64,000 bases of DNA, from assembly GCA_021286645.1 (NCBI GenBank), contig JAJTBZ010000037.1, positions 1-64,000 on the forward strand. Reading direction: 5' to 3'. The stretch comes from Ignavibacteria bacterium (GTDB taxonomy: Bacteria; Bacteroidota; Ignavibacteria; Ignavibacteriales; Ignavibacteriaceae). Every line of letters starts with the position of its first letter. The first letter of the stretch is position 1. A model generated the notes under the pieces. It was not told the origin of the DNA and did no database searches. It was given only the letters and a program-made list of their open reading frames with translations. Of the stretch, positions 9,351 to 19,100 are shown in pieces. The position numbers and the translations under genes are program-made.

Positions 9351-9977
9351 TTAAACCAAATTATTCTGAATTGCGAAATAGATTAGGTCGGCATTCGTTC
9401 GTAAACCCAATTTTTCCAGTAACCGGCTTCGATAAGTATTAATGGTATTCGGGCTTAGGAATAATTCATCCGCAATCTCAACCTGAGATTTCCCTTTAGC
9501 CATACCGATAAGCACTTCCATCTCCCTGTCAGAAAGGCTCTCGATGGAATTCTTCGGGGGAGTATTCAGGTCCTGGGCAAGGAATTCAGCGAGGGTTTCG
9601 CTAATGTATTTACCGCCGCCCGCAACTTTGCGTATAGCCTTCACCAATTCCTCGGCGGCGCTTTCTTTTGAGATATACCCTGAAGCCCCGGCCTGCAATG
9701 TTTTTTTCGCGAAACGGTCTTCGGGATTCATACTTAGAATTAGTACCTTTATCGCGGGTCGTTCACTCTTTAGCTCTTTCAGTATCTCAAGCCCGTTTTT
9801 ACCCGGAAAGTTCAAATCCAGAATGAGAATATCCGGATCTTCCTGTAAAACTAAAGGAACGATTTCCAGAGGGTTGCCGCTTTCACCGGCTAATTCAATA
9901 CCCGGTTCAGATTTAAGGATCTTTTTTAGGCCCTCGCGTATCAATAAATGGTCATCTGCAATAAATACTCTCAGCAT
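9351..9977 (-). CDS. NarL/FixJ-family response regulator
   Basis: A 208-residue regulator. The receiver domain (1-120) has the acidic pocket ADD at 7-9, the phospho-acceptor D54 in LILDLNFPG and the conserved Lys in GYISKESA. A LuxR-type helix-turn-helix follows at about 145-205 (LSDREMEVLIGMAKGKSQVEIADEL and TINTYRSRLLEKL are the typical stretches). It would bind DNA as a dimer after phosphorylation. Its partner is almost certainly the kinase encoded just upstream at 10078-12906, which has the matching HisKA_3 type of dimerisation domain. The two genes are separated by 100 bases and are likely on one transcript. Target genes cannot be named. Confidence 0.93.
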   Translation of the reverse strand: MLRVFIADDHLLIREGLKKILKSEPGIELAGESGNPLEIVPLVLQEDPDILILDLNFPGKNGLEILKELKSERPAIKVLILSMNPEDRFAKKTLQAGASGYISKESAAEELVKAIRKVAGGGKYISETLAEFLAQDLNTPPKNSIESLSDREMEVLIGMAKGKSQVEIADELFLSPNTINTYRSRLLEKLGLRTNADLIYFAIQNNLV

Positions 9978-10077
9978 ATCATTTCCCTGCTGTCACAAAG
10001 TGGTGTGAAAAAGTAATTGTATAAAAGCACTGAAAAATATTCAACATCAAAAACGTAAGATACAGGTACGGTTTGAT

Positions 10078-12906
10078 TTAGGCAATAACTTTCATTTGCA
10101 TGGGTATAGTAATAATCAGCGAAGTACCATCTTTGGGTGCCGAGTGAATTTTCATGTTGCCACCAAGAATACTTAACCGTTCATGCATACCCATAATTCC
10201 AAATGATTTACGCCTGTCTACAGTATCGGGGTTAAGGCCAATTCCGTTATCGGCTATAGATACCACGAGTTGATCATCGTTTACTTCTACTTTAACCTTT
10301 AGGAAAGTGGCTTTTGAATGCCTGATAACATTTGTTAATGCTTCCTGGAAAATTCTGAAAACCGTAACCTCAACTGATTTATCGAGTGAAATTTCATCGA
10401 TAGCGCAATTAAAATCATACGGTATGCAGGAGGCTTTCTTGAAATCCTGCAACTGCCAATCCATTGCAGCAAGCAATCCGAGATTTTCCAAAACCTGGGG
10501 ACGCAAATCGGTAATAACCTTTCGCAAACCTTTTACTGATTTATCAATAGTTCCCGAAATGTATTGCAGCTCGTCAAGTATATATTGATAAGCAGCCGTG
10601 ATTTCGTATTTATTAACTTCTTTTGAAAGCAACGTAACATTCATTTTGATAGATGTTAGTAATTGTCCCAATTCGTCATGTAATTCGCGGGCAACGGCAG
10701 CGCGCTCTTCTTCACGGATGGAAATAAGATGCGCGGCAAGTAATTTCAGTTGTTCGCGCGAGTATACAACTTCTTCCTCTGCTACAACGCGTTCGGTCAG
10801 ATTCGCGATAAAGCCCACATGTCCGCGGATTACGCCATCGGAAATGATGAGTGATGTAGAGGCATCCCACCAGACAACGGAGGAATCTTTCCGAATGCAC
10901 CTGCCCGAACAATGAAAGCTCTTTTTTTGTTGCAGTGCATTAAGCCCCATGCTGATTATATCATCACGGTCTTCGGGATGCAGCGAAGCAACCCATGTGC
11001 CTTCTTTTATATCATTTAATGAAATATCGGCTAGTTGTAAGGCTGCGTCATTAATATAACTTAAGGCTCCCTGCCCGTTAAGCAAAAAGATACCAATCGG
11101 CGAGTTCTCTACCATGGAACGGAATTTTACTTCGCTTTCATACAACGCCTGTTCGGTAATTTTCCGTTCGGTAATGTCACGACCAAGTCCGATAATTGAA
11201 TCGATAGCCCCGCTGTTATCAAAGAGGACCGAATGATTCCACGCTATCCAGATATTACCTTCGGGCAATTCCACCTGCTGCTCAAAATAGCATTTGTATG
11301 GCGGGAAAAGAAGCCGTTTCAGCAACGATTGAAACTCCTGTTGTTCGCCGTCAAATAAACCCGGCAAAAAGCGTGTACCAAGAAGTTCCTGCTCAGTTTT
11401 CCCAAAGGTGCGGCAATATGAAGGACTGATATATAGCAGCCTGCCGCCTGCATCGAATTTTACGACAAGGTCACTTGAGTTCTCTACTATCAGGCGATAT
11501 TTTTCTTCACTTTCCTGTTTTTCGCGTTCAGAAAGTTTTTTCTCGGTAATATCGCGAATAATGGTATGGTAATAGTTCCTGCCTTCGATCTTAATCCAGC
11601 GGGCACTGATTTCGACCGGGAAGGCGATATTATCGGCGCGGGAATGCACTGTTTCTGCTTCCGCGCTGCCACGGCTGCGCGCGGCGAAAAACAGTTTTGG
11701 TATAACCCGGTCTTCCGCGCTAAAACAAAGATCATCGAGATTCATTTTACACAGGTCATCTGCGGAATAATAATAGGTTTCAACCGCCTGCTCATTAGCC
11801 TGTAGTATATTCCCCTGATCATCAATGAGCAGCACGATATCTTTCGCATATCGGGTAAGGTAGTCAAAATGTGTTACGAGAGCTTTTTGTTGTACTTCTG
11901 CCTGTTGCAGGGCCGTTTCATATGTATAATTTTGTTTTTTCCAGAAGATATACAGTACGAGTGTAAAAATTATGATAAACGCGCATGCAAGAACAAGGAA
12001 GAACAGGGAATATTCAAATGCATCGGCGAGTAGTTCATGTTTGTCAATTTTATAAACCAATACCCATTGGTATTCCGGTATCTCGAAAGCATAACCATAG
12101 CAGGTTTCGCCCCGGTAATCCTGTGCCTCATACAGTTCGTTGGAGCCGTAATTTAATGGCGTATTAAAAATTCCTGCACCATTTACCGGGTAAGAGAGAT
12201 ACAGAGGCGCGCTATTACTGAATAAAAGCGGGCTGAGGATCTTTACCGAATCATTTTCACGGTGGGTAATAACAAGTTCGGTGCTCGGGTAAGCAACCGC
12301 GTGGGTGCCCAGTAATTTAAATAGCGATTCCTCCGGAGCCATTCTGAAACAAAGTATCGCGGCAGCTTGTGCGTCTTGCTTATTTCTATGTTTTTTTACA
12401 ACATAGAAATAATCCATGTACAGCCTTCCGGTGGCTGAATCAAGCATAATGTCAGAAAGAGTGCTATTGCCGTTAGTTAATATTTTAGCCAGCCGCTCTC
12501 TGTGCATGGTGAAATATGAGTACGAGGCGCTGGTAAGAAGATTGTATGAAGTGAAGTCGTTGGTAATGAGGTAAATGGACTTGAGCTCAGCAGTAAGTTT
12601 TTTATCCTTAATATACTTTTGTAATTCAGAAAATAATATCGGTGACCGATTTTCGATGAATTGCTGCAGCCCGGGCTGAAAAGCATAATTTTCGGCAATT
12701 GCATCGCACTTACGTTTTGTATCGTTGGCCCATTCACGTATAACTTGTTGTTTTAAGCGTGACTGTTCAACGAAATGCATTGCAATAGCATTGCGCGTAT
12801 TGGAAGCCGCGGAATAATAATAGGCAAATATTCCAACAACCACGCACAGAATGCACAGTGCTCCAAAAGTTACTATAAACCGGTATTTACTTATATTAAG
12901 ACTCAT
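10078..12906 (-). CDS. membrane sensor histidine kinase with three PAS domains (NarX-like core)
   Basis: A 942-residue sensor. Transmembrane helices at about 9-31 and 298-321 enclose an extracytoplasmic domain of some 265 residues, probably a Cache-type ligand pocket. Three PAS domains follow in the cytoplasm, at about 345-455 (ends RDITEKKLSE), 468-582 (ends RDITERKITE) and 590-708 (ends ANLTERVVAE), each with its PAC tail. The HisKA_3 domain carries H743 in ARELHDELGQLL, and the ATPase domain shows DNGIGL and the FGIMGMHERL box. HisKA_3 kinases pair with NarL-type regulators, and one is encoded immediately downstream. The signal is unknown; the PAS domains could add redox or small-molecule sensing inside the cell. 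Confidence 0.92.
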   Translation of the reverse strand: MSLNISKYRFIVTFGALCILCVVVGIFAYYYSAASNTRNAIAMHFVEQSRLKQQVIREWANDTKRKCDAIAENYAFQPGLQQFIENRSPILFSELQKYIKDKKLTAELKSIYLITNDFTSYNLLTSASYSYFTMHRERLAKILTNGNSTLSDIMLDSATGRLYMDYFYVVKKHRNKQDAQAAAILCFRMAPEESLFKLLGTHAVAYPSTELVITHRENDSVKILSPLLFSNSAPLYLSYPVNGAGIFNTPLNYGSNELYEAQDYRGETCYGYAFEIPEYQWVLVYKIDKHELLADAFEYSLFFLVLACAFIIIFTLVLYIFWKKQNYTYETALQQAEVQQKALVTHFDYLTRYAKDIVLLIDDQGNILQANEQAVETYYYSADDLCKMNLDDLCFSAEDRVIPKLFFAARSRGSAEAETVHSRADNIAFPVEISARWIKIEGRNYYHTIIRDITEKKLSEREKQESEEKYRLIVENSSDLVVKFDAGGRLLYISPSYCRTFGKTEQELLGTRFLPGLFDGEQQEFQSLLKRLLFPPYKCYFEQQVELPEGNIWIAWNHSVLFDNSGAIDSIIGLGRDITERKITEQALYESEVKFRSMVENSPIGIFLLNGQGALSYINDAALQLADISLNDIKEGTWVASLHPEDRDDIISMGLNALQQKKSFHCSGRCIRKDSSVVWWDASTSLIISDGVIRGHVGFIANLTERVVAEEEVVYSREQLKLLAAHLISIREEERAAVARELHDELGQLLTSIKMNVTLLSKEVNKYEITAAYQYILDELQYISGTIDKSVKGLRKVITDLRPQVLENLGLLAAMDWQLQDFKKASCIPYDFNCAIDEISLDKSVEVTVFRIFQEALTNVIRHSKATFLKVKVEVNDDQLVVSIADNGIGLNPDTVDRRKSFGIMGMHERLSILGGNMKIHSAPKDGTSLIITIPMQMKVIA

Positions 12907-13298
12907 TTCGAAAAGATACCATTATTCACAATTGCAATGTAAGACATATACACTTTCCGAAAAAGTAGCGGAATTAACTCGCCCATAGAAAAAGAAATAT
13001 GGCTGGCTTCTGGAAATTCGCAGGGCAAAACAGGATATCGTGATGACGATGTATACCCGCCCGGAAGAATGGTGCAAAATATTTTCCTGTATGCAAGCTG
13101 CCAAGATAGCTGAATAATTAAACTACTGATTCAATTATGTCGTTTTTATTGTTCCTAATAGGTATTGGTTCGGGTGAAAAACTTATTCTCTGTACCATTT
13201 ATCACACTCAAATACTACAGTTAATAATGTGCTTTTTACTAAATTATTTAGTTGGATTTAAAATTATTGGCAAAGAAACAAATTAATTATTAACAGGA
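12907..13298. other. divergent intergenic region between sensor kinase and amylase
   Basis: This 392-base gap must hold the promoters of both flanking genes. I looked for TTTG / TAnnTTTG pairs on both strands and found no convincing one. No small gene with a ribosome binding site, no RNA gene and no strong hairpin was seen. Confidence 0.5.
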
Positions 13299-16200
13299 AT
13301 GAAAAATATTAATATGAAAACACAACTGAGAAGAATAGTAAGTATTCTGGGTATTGTGCTTCTGTGGGGCAATGTAACATACGGACAGTTCCGGTCTGAT
13401 GTGTACATGCAGGGTTTCTACTGGAATTCGTACCCGGGTGGCGTGTGGTATGATTCGCTGGCAAAGCTTGCCCCGCGTCTTGCTTCAGCAGGGTTCGGCG
13501 CCATCTGGTTCCCCTCACCGGTTAAAGGTGCTGCCGGTGCTCTTTCCATGGGTTATGATCCCTACGATCATTATGATTTCGGTGACTATAACCAGAAGGG
13601 AAGCATTAAAACCAGGTTTGGCAGTAAGGCTGAACTGGTGAATGCAATTAAAACTTTTCATTCCATGAATATGCAGGTATATGCCGACGCTGTAACGAAC
13701 CACATGAGTGGTGGAGAAATGAGCATTCCGTATACTTGTAAACCGTACCCAACCTATGCTGATTCAGCTTTTATGTTGTTTTCCTATCCCAATGGTTCCG
13801 GACGTTTTAAAAAAGATGCTTCATTCTTTTATCCCAATTCAATTCATTGTGATGTTACGCCGCCGTATCATGGTGCGAGCGATCCTATTTTTGCGTTTGG
13901 TATGTGGCTGGATAAAGATCAGACGAAAATTAAGGACAGTCTTATTGTATGGGGTAAATACCTGAAAGAGGTTTTAGGTTATGACGGCTTCCGGCTTGAC
14001 GCGGTGAAATCAATCGATCCGAAGTTTATGGGTCCCTGGTTACAGGGAGCCAATGGTTCCTCGTATTCAGTTGCCGAGTATTATGGCGGTACCGACGAAA
14101 TTAAAGGGTGGTATTACAGTACCACGCAAACCTATGGCGGCAAGACTGCCATGTTCGATTTCCCGCTTCGGTTTACACTGAGAGATATGTGTAATAATAC
14201 CAGTGGCTCGTTTGATATGAACGGTCTTGATAATGCGGGTCTGGTGAATGCCGGTATTTCCGGGTATGATGTTTCAACATTTGTAGAGAATCATGATGTT
14301 GATCGTATTGGCTGGGATGGATCGATAGATAATGGACATGATCCTATTATTACCAATAAAGATATGGCATACGCGTATATTTTATTTTCTGAAGGCCGTC
14401 CCTGTGTATTCTTCAAAGATTATTTCATGTATGGTTTTGCCGGAAAGATTGATACGCTAATCTGGATCCGGAATCAATATCTGGGTGGCGGAACAACTAA
14501 ACGCGGCGGACTGAACCCGTACTACAGCAGGCAGGATGGCAACACCGATCAGTCGGCGTTATCAAAAAATATTTATGTAGCACGCCGTAATGGTTATAAT
14601 AGCCAGATTGGCGGTTACCTGGTAATTAATAACGATCCTTCGAAATGGATTGATGTATGGGTAGATACCGATGCACCTCAGGGTACAAAATATAAGGACT
14701 TTACCGGTAAGGATAATATAAAAACTGTACAGCCACCAGCCGGTGGCGGCGGTAAGAATCGTTTGCAATTATGGTGCCCGCCACGGACGTATACTGTTTA
14801 TATTGCAGATACAACACATTCAATTGGTAACGCGCCGGTGCTCTCGCCTGTCCCCGATGTTAAGGCTTATACGAATTCAAAGTTCAACTATCAGCTTATT
14901 GCTTCGGATGCAAATAACCAAACACTAACCTATACATTAACCAATAACCCGGCGTGGTTAAGCGTTACATCTTCAGGCATGTTACAGGGTATACCTGCTA
15001 TGACTGATACCGGAAAGAAAGCGGTAATTATTACTGTAACCGATCCGACCAATCTTACGGCTAAAGATACTTTCTTCGTGACAGTAGAAAAGAATTTTTC
15101 ACCAAAGCTGACAGCGATAAAAGATACGTTAATCCGTGCTACAAAGCGGTACGAGTATCAGGTAAAAGCTACCGATGCGGATAATGATACACTGGTATAT
15201 GGCTTCATGAATGCCCCCTCATTCCTGAGCATTGGGGCCTTAAGCGGTGTTATCAGCGGAACCCCTGCAATTACCGATACCGGTAATTATTCAGTTAAAC
15301 TGTATGTAACCGACCGCAAGGGAGCGTTTGATTCGCTTATGTATTTATTGCAGGTTCGTAAAGCTGCCGATAGTGTTATTCACACGTACGGTAAACCGAA
15401 AATTGACGGCAAAGTAAATGTTGGGAAAGAAGACTGGCTTGCACAGTGGCAGATATGCGCTGATCCTGACACCGATAGCAAATGGAATCCGAGAGATACT
15501 ATGAATAATGAATTGCTCGGTATTTATGCTACCTGGGATGCTGACTCATTATACGTGGGTGTAAACTATGTAATTAACGATAAATATAACACAATGATGT
15601 TGTACCTTGATGCCGGGATACCGGGAGGTATAACGAATTTTAATTCCAATTTTGGTTATAATGGCGATTACGCGAAGAATTTCCGTTTCCGTCAATCCGA
15701 CGGCATTGATTTCTTCCTTGCTGATTATTATCATGATAAGCCGAGCTTTTTCCGCTGTGATACAAATACCAGTACGAATATTACTGACAGTATTAATGGC
15801 AAGCGGGGGCCGGGTGGTTACGATCTGGAAATAGCTGTGGCCTGGAATAACCTGTATCATATGGGTGCCGGTAAAATACCGCCGCATGTAAAATTGAAAA
15901 TGGTTGCCCTTGTTGCCGGCGGTTTTAATTATGGCGCGGGAGATTCCGCCCCTGATAACCCGGATGTAGATGGCAACGCGGGGCCGGATAGCCTGATCAA
16001 TCTTGCATCAATTTCTCCCGATGAAAATGGTGACGGTTTCCCCGATCCGACAATAACATTAAGCAGTGTTCACAACCCTGTATCGAATATTATACCCGGT
16101 CAGTTCGCGTTACGGCAGAACTATCCGAATCCGTTTAACCCGGTTACCATGATTTCTTATGATATACCGGCAACGTCTCAGGTTTCGGTTAAAATATTTG

Positions 16201-16361
16201 ATGTTCTGGGTCGTGAAGTAACCACGCTGGTTAATGAAATGCAAAAACCGGGTACATACCAGGTGCGGTTCAATGCGGCTTCATTAGCCTCGGGAGTATA
16301 TATTTATAAACTTACCGCGGGCAGTTATACAATCAGTAAAAAGCTGATGCTGCTGAAGTAA
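13299..16361 (+). CDS. secreted GH13 alpha-amylase with Ig-like, CBM9/DOMON-like and T9SS sorting domains
   Basis: A 1020-residue secreted glycoside hydrolase, expected to cut alpha-1,4-glucans outside the cell. After a signal peptide (about 1-30), the GH13 barrel shows region I (DAVTNH, 130-135), the nucleophile D234 in GFRLDAVKS, the acid/base E260 in VAEYYGG and the transition-state D333 in VENHDVDR; all three catalytic acids are present. Two putative Ig (He_PIG) domains occupy about 515-690 and share the motif of 'G-x-P-A-x-T-D-T-G'. Residues about 695-895 look like a CBM9 or DOMON-type sugar- or haem-binding sandwich. The T9SS tail begins at about 943 (FALRQNYPNPFNP). The start may be M6 at 13314, since AGGA directly abuts the first ATG. 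A strong terminator follows. Confidence 0.93.
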   Translation: MKNINMKTQLRRIVSILGIVLLWGNVTYGQFRSDVYMQGFYWNSYPGGVWYDSLAKLAPRLASAGFGAIWFPSPVKGAAGALSMGYDPYDHYDFGDYNQKGSIKTRFGSKAELVNAIKTFHSMNMQVYADAVTNHMSGGEMSIPYTCKPYPTYADSAFMLFSYPNGSGRFKKDASFFYPNSIHCDVTPPYHGASDPIFAFGMWLDKDQTKIKDSLIVWGKYLKEVLGYDGFRLDAVKSIDPKFMGPWLQGANGSSYSVAEYYGGTDEIKGWYYSTTQTYGGKTAMFDFPLRFTLRDMCNNTSGSFDMNGLDNAGLVNAGISGYDVSTFVENHDVDRIGWDGSIDNGHDPIITNKDMAYAYILFSEGRPCVFFKDYFMYGFAGKIDTLIWIRNQYLGGGTTKRGGLNPYYSRQDGNTDQSALSKNIYVARRNGYNSQIGGYLVINNDPSKWIDVWVDTDAPQGTKYKDFTGKDNIKTVQPPAGGGGKNRLQLWCPPRTYTVYIADTTHSIGNAPVLSPVPDVKAYTNSKFNYQLIASDANNQTLTYTLTNNPAWLSVTSSGMLQGIPAMTDTGKKAVIITVTDPTNLTAKDTFFVTVEKNFSPKLTAIKDTLIRATKRYEYQVKATDADNDTLVYGFMNAPSFLSIGALSGVISGTPAITDTGNYSVKLYVTDRKGAFDSLMYLLQVRKAADSVIHTYGKPKIDGKVNVGKEDWLAQWQICADPDTDSKWNPRDTMNNELLGIYATWDADSLYVGVNYVINDKYNTMMLYLDAGIPGGITNFNSNFGYNGDYAKNFRFRQSDGIDFFLADYYHDKPSFFRCDTNTSTNITDSINGKRGPGGYDLEIAVAWNNLYHMGAGKIPPHVKLKMVALVAGGFNYGAGDSAPDNPDVDGNAGPDSLINLASISPDENGDGFPDPTITLSSVHNPVSNIIPGQFALRQNYPNPFNPVTMISYDIPATSQVSVKIFDVLGREVTTLVNEMQKPGTYQVRFNAASLASGVYIYKLTAGSYTISKKLMLLK

Positions 16362-16387
16362 GCAGGAATATATAACCTTTGCTTTTA

Positions 16388-16433
16388 CCGCCCGGTTCTT
16401 TTGTTTCGAAAGAGCCGGGCGGCTTTGTTTTAA
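16388..16433 (+). terminator. rho-independent terminator after the amylase
   Basis: A 14-bp stem CCGCCCGGTTCTTT / AAAGAGCCGGGCGG (16388-16401 with 16409-16422, one G-U pair) is followed by CTTTGTTTT. Confidence 0.88.
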
Positions 16434-16508
16434 AGCAATGAGTCTGCACTATGGGGCATGCTGTTTTATAACTTTTAACTTAGAGGAAACGTGTATATTA
16501 CATTCAGA

Positions 16509-16516
16509 TATTTTTG
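16509..16516 (+). promoter_or_regulatory. candidate -7 element for the DMT transporter operon
   Basis: TATTTTTG fits TAnnTTTG and lies 27 bases before the first possible start and 66 before the second. No clear -33 TTTG is present. Confidence 0.3.
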
Positions 16517-16543
16517 AATTATGAATAGTGAGTCTAAAGTATA

Positions 16544-17431
16544 ATGGAGTTGCTTACCCGCCTGGGGAAGAAATTATACAAAATGTGGATGCCCCTTGCG
16601 GCAGTTATCTTTTGGGGCCTTTCGTTCATAGCCACGAAAATTGCATTACAGCAAACCAAACCGGAAATGATTATTCTTATACGGTTAATTATTTCAATTC
16701 CCCTGCTTATTATCTATCTACAATTTACCGGCAAAACATTTAGTATTACCGGTAAGCAGGCGCTCATGGTAAGCCTGCTGGCAATTATTTCAATTATTCA
16801 CCTGCTCATTCAATTAGTGGGATTACAATACACAACTGCTGCCAACAGTGGCTGGATCATTGGAACGATACCGGTGTTTATGGCAATAGTGGGAAGAATT
16901 TTTCTGAAAGAAAAAGTACCCCTGAAAAAAATCATCGGCATAGGGATCTCCATTTTTGGACTGTTATTGCTGGTAAGCAAGGGGCATTTTACCGTTCTTT
17001 CTATGATACAGAGCAAGGGAGATTTACTTGTGCTGGCAAGTTGTATTACCTGGAGCATCTATTCGCTTATTAATAGAAATATTGCCCGCGAGTTCTCGCC
17101 GGTTGCGGGCATACTGTATCTGTTTATATTCATGCTGATCTTTTTAGTGCCATATAGTTATTATTCTAACGGCTATACTTCCGTGACTAATTTCTCCTGG
17201 CAAGTTTGGGGTTCGCTGATTTTTCTGGGTGTGTTTTGCTCTTTCGCCGGATACATTCTTTGGGCCAAAGCATTACAGACAACAGATATGGTAAACGTAG
17301 CTTCGGTTTTATATATAGAATCGTTCGTAACATTTCTCGGGTCATGCCTGATATTGCATGAGCCGATAACCGCGGTTTCGCTGCTTAGTGGTGCTGTTAT
17401 CATGTCCGGTGTAGCGTTAGTCTATAAATAA
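16544..17431 (+). CDS. EamA/DMT-family transporter
   Basis: A 295-residue inner-membrane protein with ten predicted helices arranged as two EamA repeats; the first starts at PLAAVIFWGLSFIATKIAL and the second at LVLASCITWSIYSLINRNIA. The family exports or imports small metabolites such as amino acids, nucleosides or sugars; the substrate cannot be predicted here. The start is uncertain. The ATG at 16544 has no good ribosome binding site, and an internal ATG at 16583, just before the first helix, follows GAAGAAATT and would give a more usual N terminus. A methyltransferase, a deacetylase and an AlkD-like gene follow on the same strand, the first after 79 bases. Confidence 0.85.
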   Translation: MELLTRLGKKLYKMWMPLAAVIFWGLSFIATKIALQQTKPEMIILIRLIISIPLLIIYLQFTGKTFSITGKQALMVSLLAIISIIHLLIQLVGLQYTTAANSGWIIGTIPVFMAIVGRIFLKEKVPLKKIIGIGISIFGLLLLVSKGHFTVLSMIQSKGDLLVLASCITWSIYSLINRNIAREFSPVAGILYLFIFMLIFLVPYSYYSNGYTSVTNFSWQVWGSLIFLGVFCSFAGYILWAKALQTTDMVNVASVLYIESFVTFLGSCLILHEPITAVSLLSGAVIMSGVALVYK

Positions 17432-17510
17432 TAACCATTCATGGAAATATTGAAGAATTTTCCCGAAACATCATGTAAATTCTTTAATTAATTAAGATTG
17501 AGAAGGAATA

Positions 17511-18137
17511 ATGGTACAACAGGATTATAATACATGGTCGGCAACATACGATACAGATCAAAATTTAACACGCGATCTGGATAAAGAGGTTTTGGCGCAG
17601 CTTTTTTCCGGTAAGAAATACGGGAAGATATTGGAATTTGGATGTGGAACGGGTAAAAATACTGCCATGTTACGCTCGCATGCCGAAGAATTAATCGCGA
17701 TTGATTTTTCAGAAGGCATGCTCGAACGTGCGAAGGAAAAAATTAACGATCCGGCTGTGCAATTTCTGGTTGGAGATATTACGAAAGCCTGGGCATTTGC
17801 TGAATCTTCATTTAATGCGGTTACCTGTGATCTGATTCTTGAACATATTGAAGATCTGAAGCATGTGTTTTTTGAAGCCGCCCGATGCCTGCAGCCCGGG
17901 GGCAGGTTTTATGTATGTGAGTATCATCCATTCAGGCAGTATCAGGGAAAGAAGGCTGTTTATTTTCGGGGTGAAGAAAAGAATGAAATAACGGCATTTA
18001 TTCATAATACAACGGATTTTACCCGGGCAGCTACACAGGCCGGTTTACTTATTGACCACATAGGTGAATGGTGGCATGAGCAGGATGATACTAATGGTGT
18101 ACCGCGTTTAATTACGTTTATTTTCAGGAAAGTTTAA
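17511..18137 (+). CDS. class I SAM-dependent methyltransferase
   Basis: A 208-residue methyltransferase. Motif I (ILEFGCGTGKNT, about 41-52) binds S-adenosylmethionine. Next come the acidic end of strand 2 (LIAIDFSEGMLERA), motif II (VQFLVGDIT), and the motif IV/V region VTCDLILEHIEDL with the family's 'LEHI' signature, then LQPGGRFYVCEYHP. This is the Methyltransf_11 type, acting on a small molecule or on a quinone-like substrate. The substrate cannot be inferred. GAAGGAAT precedes the ATG. The stop is six bases before the polysaccharide deacetylase, so the genes are probably co-translated. Confidence 0.88.
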   Translation: MVQQDYNTWSATYDTDQNLTRDLDKEVLAQLFSGKKYGKILEFGCGTGKNTAMLRSHAEELIAIDFSEGMLERAKEKINDPAVQFLVGDITKAWAFAESSFNAVTCDLILEHIEDLKHVFFEAARCLQPGGRFYVCEYHPFRQYQGKKAVYFRGEEKNEITAFIHNTTDFTRAATQAGLLIDHIGEWWHEQDDTNGVPRLITFIFRKV

Positions 18138-18143
18138 TAGAAA

Positions 18144-19100
18144 ATGTTTAAAAGTACCATACGGTTTTATGCTTCGCTCTTATGTATTGTATTGGCGGTA
18201 TTTCAGGGATTCGCTCAACAAAAAACAATGTGCATTACCATTGATGATTTGCCGACAATTTCGAAAAACAGCACATGGACTCAGCGGAAAGAAATTACCA
18301 GCAAGCTGCTTGTAACATTACAAAAGCACGGTGTGCAGGCAGTGGGTTTTGTTAATGAAGATAAATTATATCATGGCAATGTGCCTGATACGAATGAAGT
18401 TTCGTTGTTGAAACAGTGGCTATCTGCCGGCATGGAATTAGGTAACCATACTTTTTCGCACCCCGATTATCATAAGATATCATTACAAAGTTTTGTGTCG
18501 GACATAGTGAAAGGTGAAAAGGTTTTACGGCCTCTTCTTCATGCGCGGAAGAAGGAATTACTGTGGTTCAGGCACCCGTTTTTGCATATCGGTCAAACTA
18601 ATGAACGTGCCGACTCTTTGTCTAATTGGCTTGGTGAACATGGCTATATGGTGGCCCCGGTAACCATTGAAAATTATGATTACCTGTTCGCTGCTGCTTA
18701 TGATAATGCCCTAAGTCTTTCGGATGAAACCCTGAAAAACAAGATCGGCGCTGAATACCTTTCCCACACTGCAAAGGCTCTGGCATATTATGAAGAAGTA
18801 TCAAACACCTCTGCCGGGCGCGCTATTCCGCAGGTTATGCTGATACACGCGAATACAGTAAATGCTGATTACCTGGATTCTTTACTTACAAATTTCGAGG
18901 CAGCAGGATATAAGTTTATACCATTAGCAGAAGCACTTCAGGATTCTATGTACACAACAAAGCTTACCAAATATGGGAATTATGGTATCCCCTGGAATGA
19001 GCGTTGGATAATATCTTCGGGGCAGCATAAAGAAATACTAAAGAAATCGCCGCAACCGGCTGAATATATTTATAAGATTGCAGGGGTAGATTATGAGTAA
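18144..19100 (+). CDS. exported polysaccharide deacetylase (NodB homology domain)
   Basis: A 318-residue protein with a signal peptide (hydrophobic 9-24, cleavage near FAQQ). The NodB fold is visible from the start of the mature part: the catalytic/metal pair D34-D35 in CITIDDLP, the zinc histidines H102 and H106 in NHTFSH, and the later stretch WFRHPFLH, which supplies the Arg and aromatic residues of motif 3. The enzyme would remove acetyl groups from an amino sugar polymer such as peptidoglycan, chitin or an exopolysaccharide in the periplasm or outside. Its 3' end overlaps the AlkD-like gene by eight bases, so translation is coupled although the functions look unrelated. Confidence 0.88.
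   Translation: MFKSTIRFYASLLCIVLAVFQGFAQQKTMCITIDDLPTISKNSTWTQRKEITSKLLVTLQKHGVQAVGFVNEDKLYHGNVPDTNEVSLLKQWLSAGMELGNHTFSHPDYHKISLQSFVSDIVKGEKVLRPLLHARKKELLWFRHPFLHIGQTNERADSLSNWLGEHGYMVAPVTIENYDYLFAAAYDNALSLSDETLKNKIGAEYLSHTAKALAYYEEVSNTSAGRAIPQVMLIHANTVNADYLDSLLTNFEAAGYKFIPLAEALQDSMYTTKLTKYGNYGIPWNERWIISSGQHKEILKKSPQPAEYIYKIAGVDYE

Noticed and set aside
13160-13185. GGTTCGGGTG stretch as a possible tRNA T-loop
   Set aside because: No acceptor or anticodon stem can be built around it.
15549-15887. 112-residue reverse frame inside the amylase gene
   Set aside because: It is a shadow of the real gene, with Ile-rich composition that reflects complement of Asn/Asp codons and no ribosome binding site.
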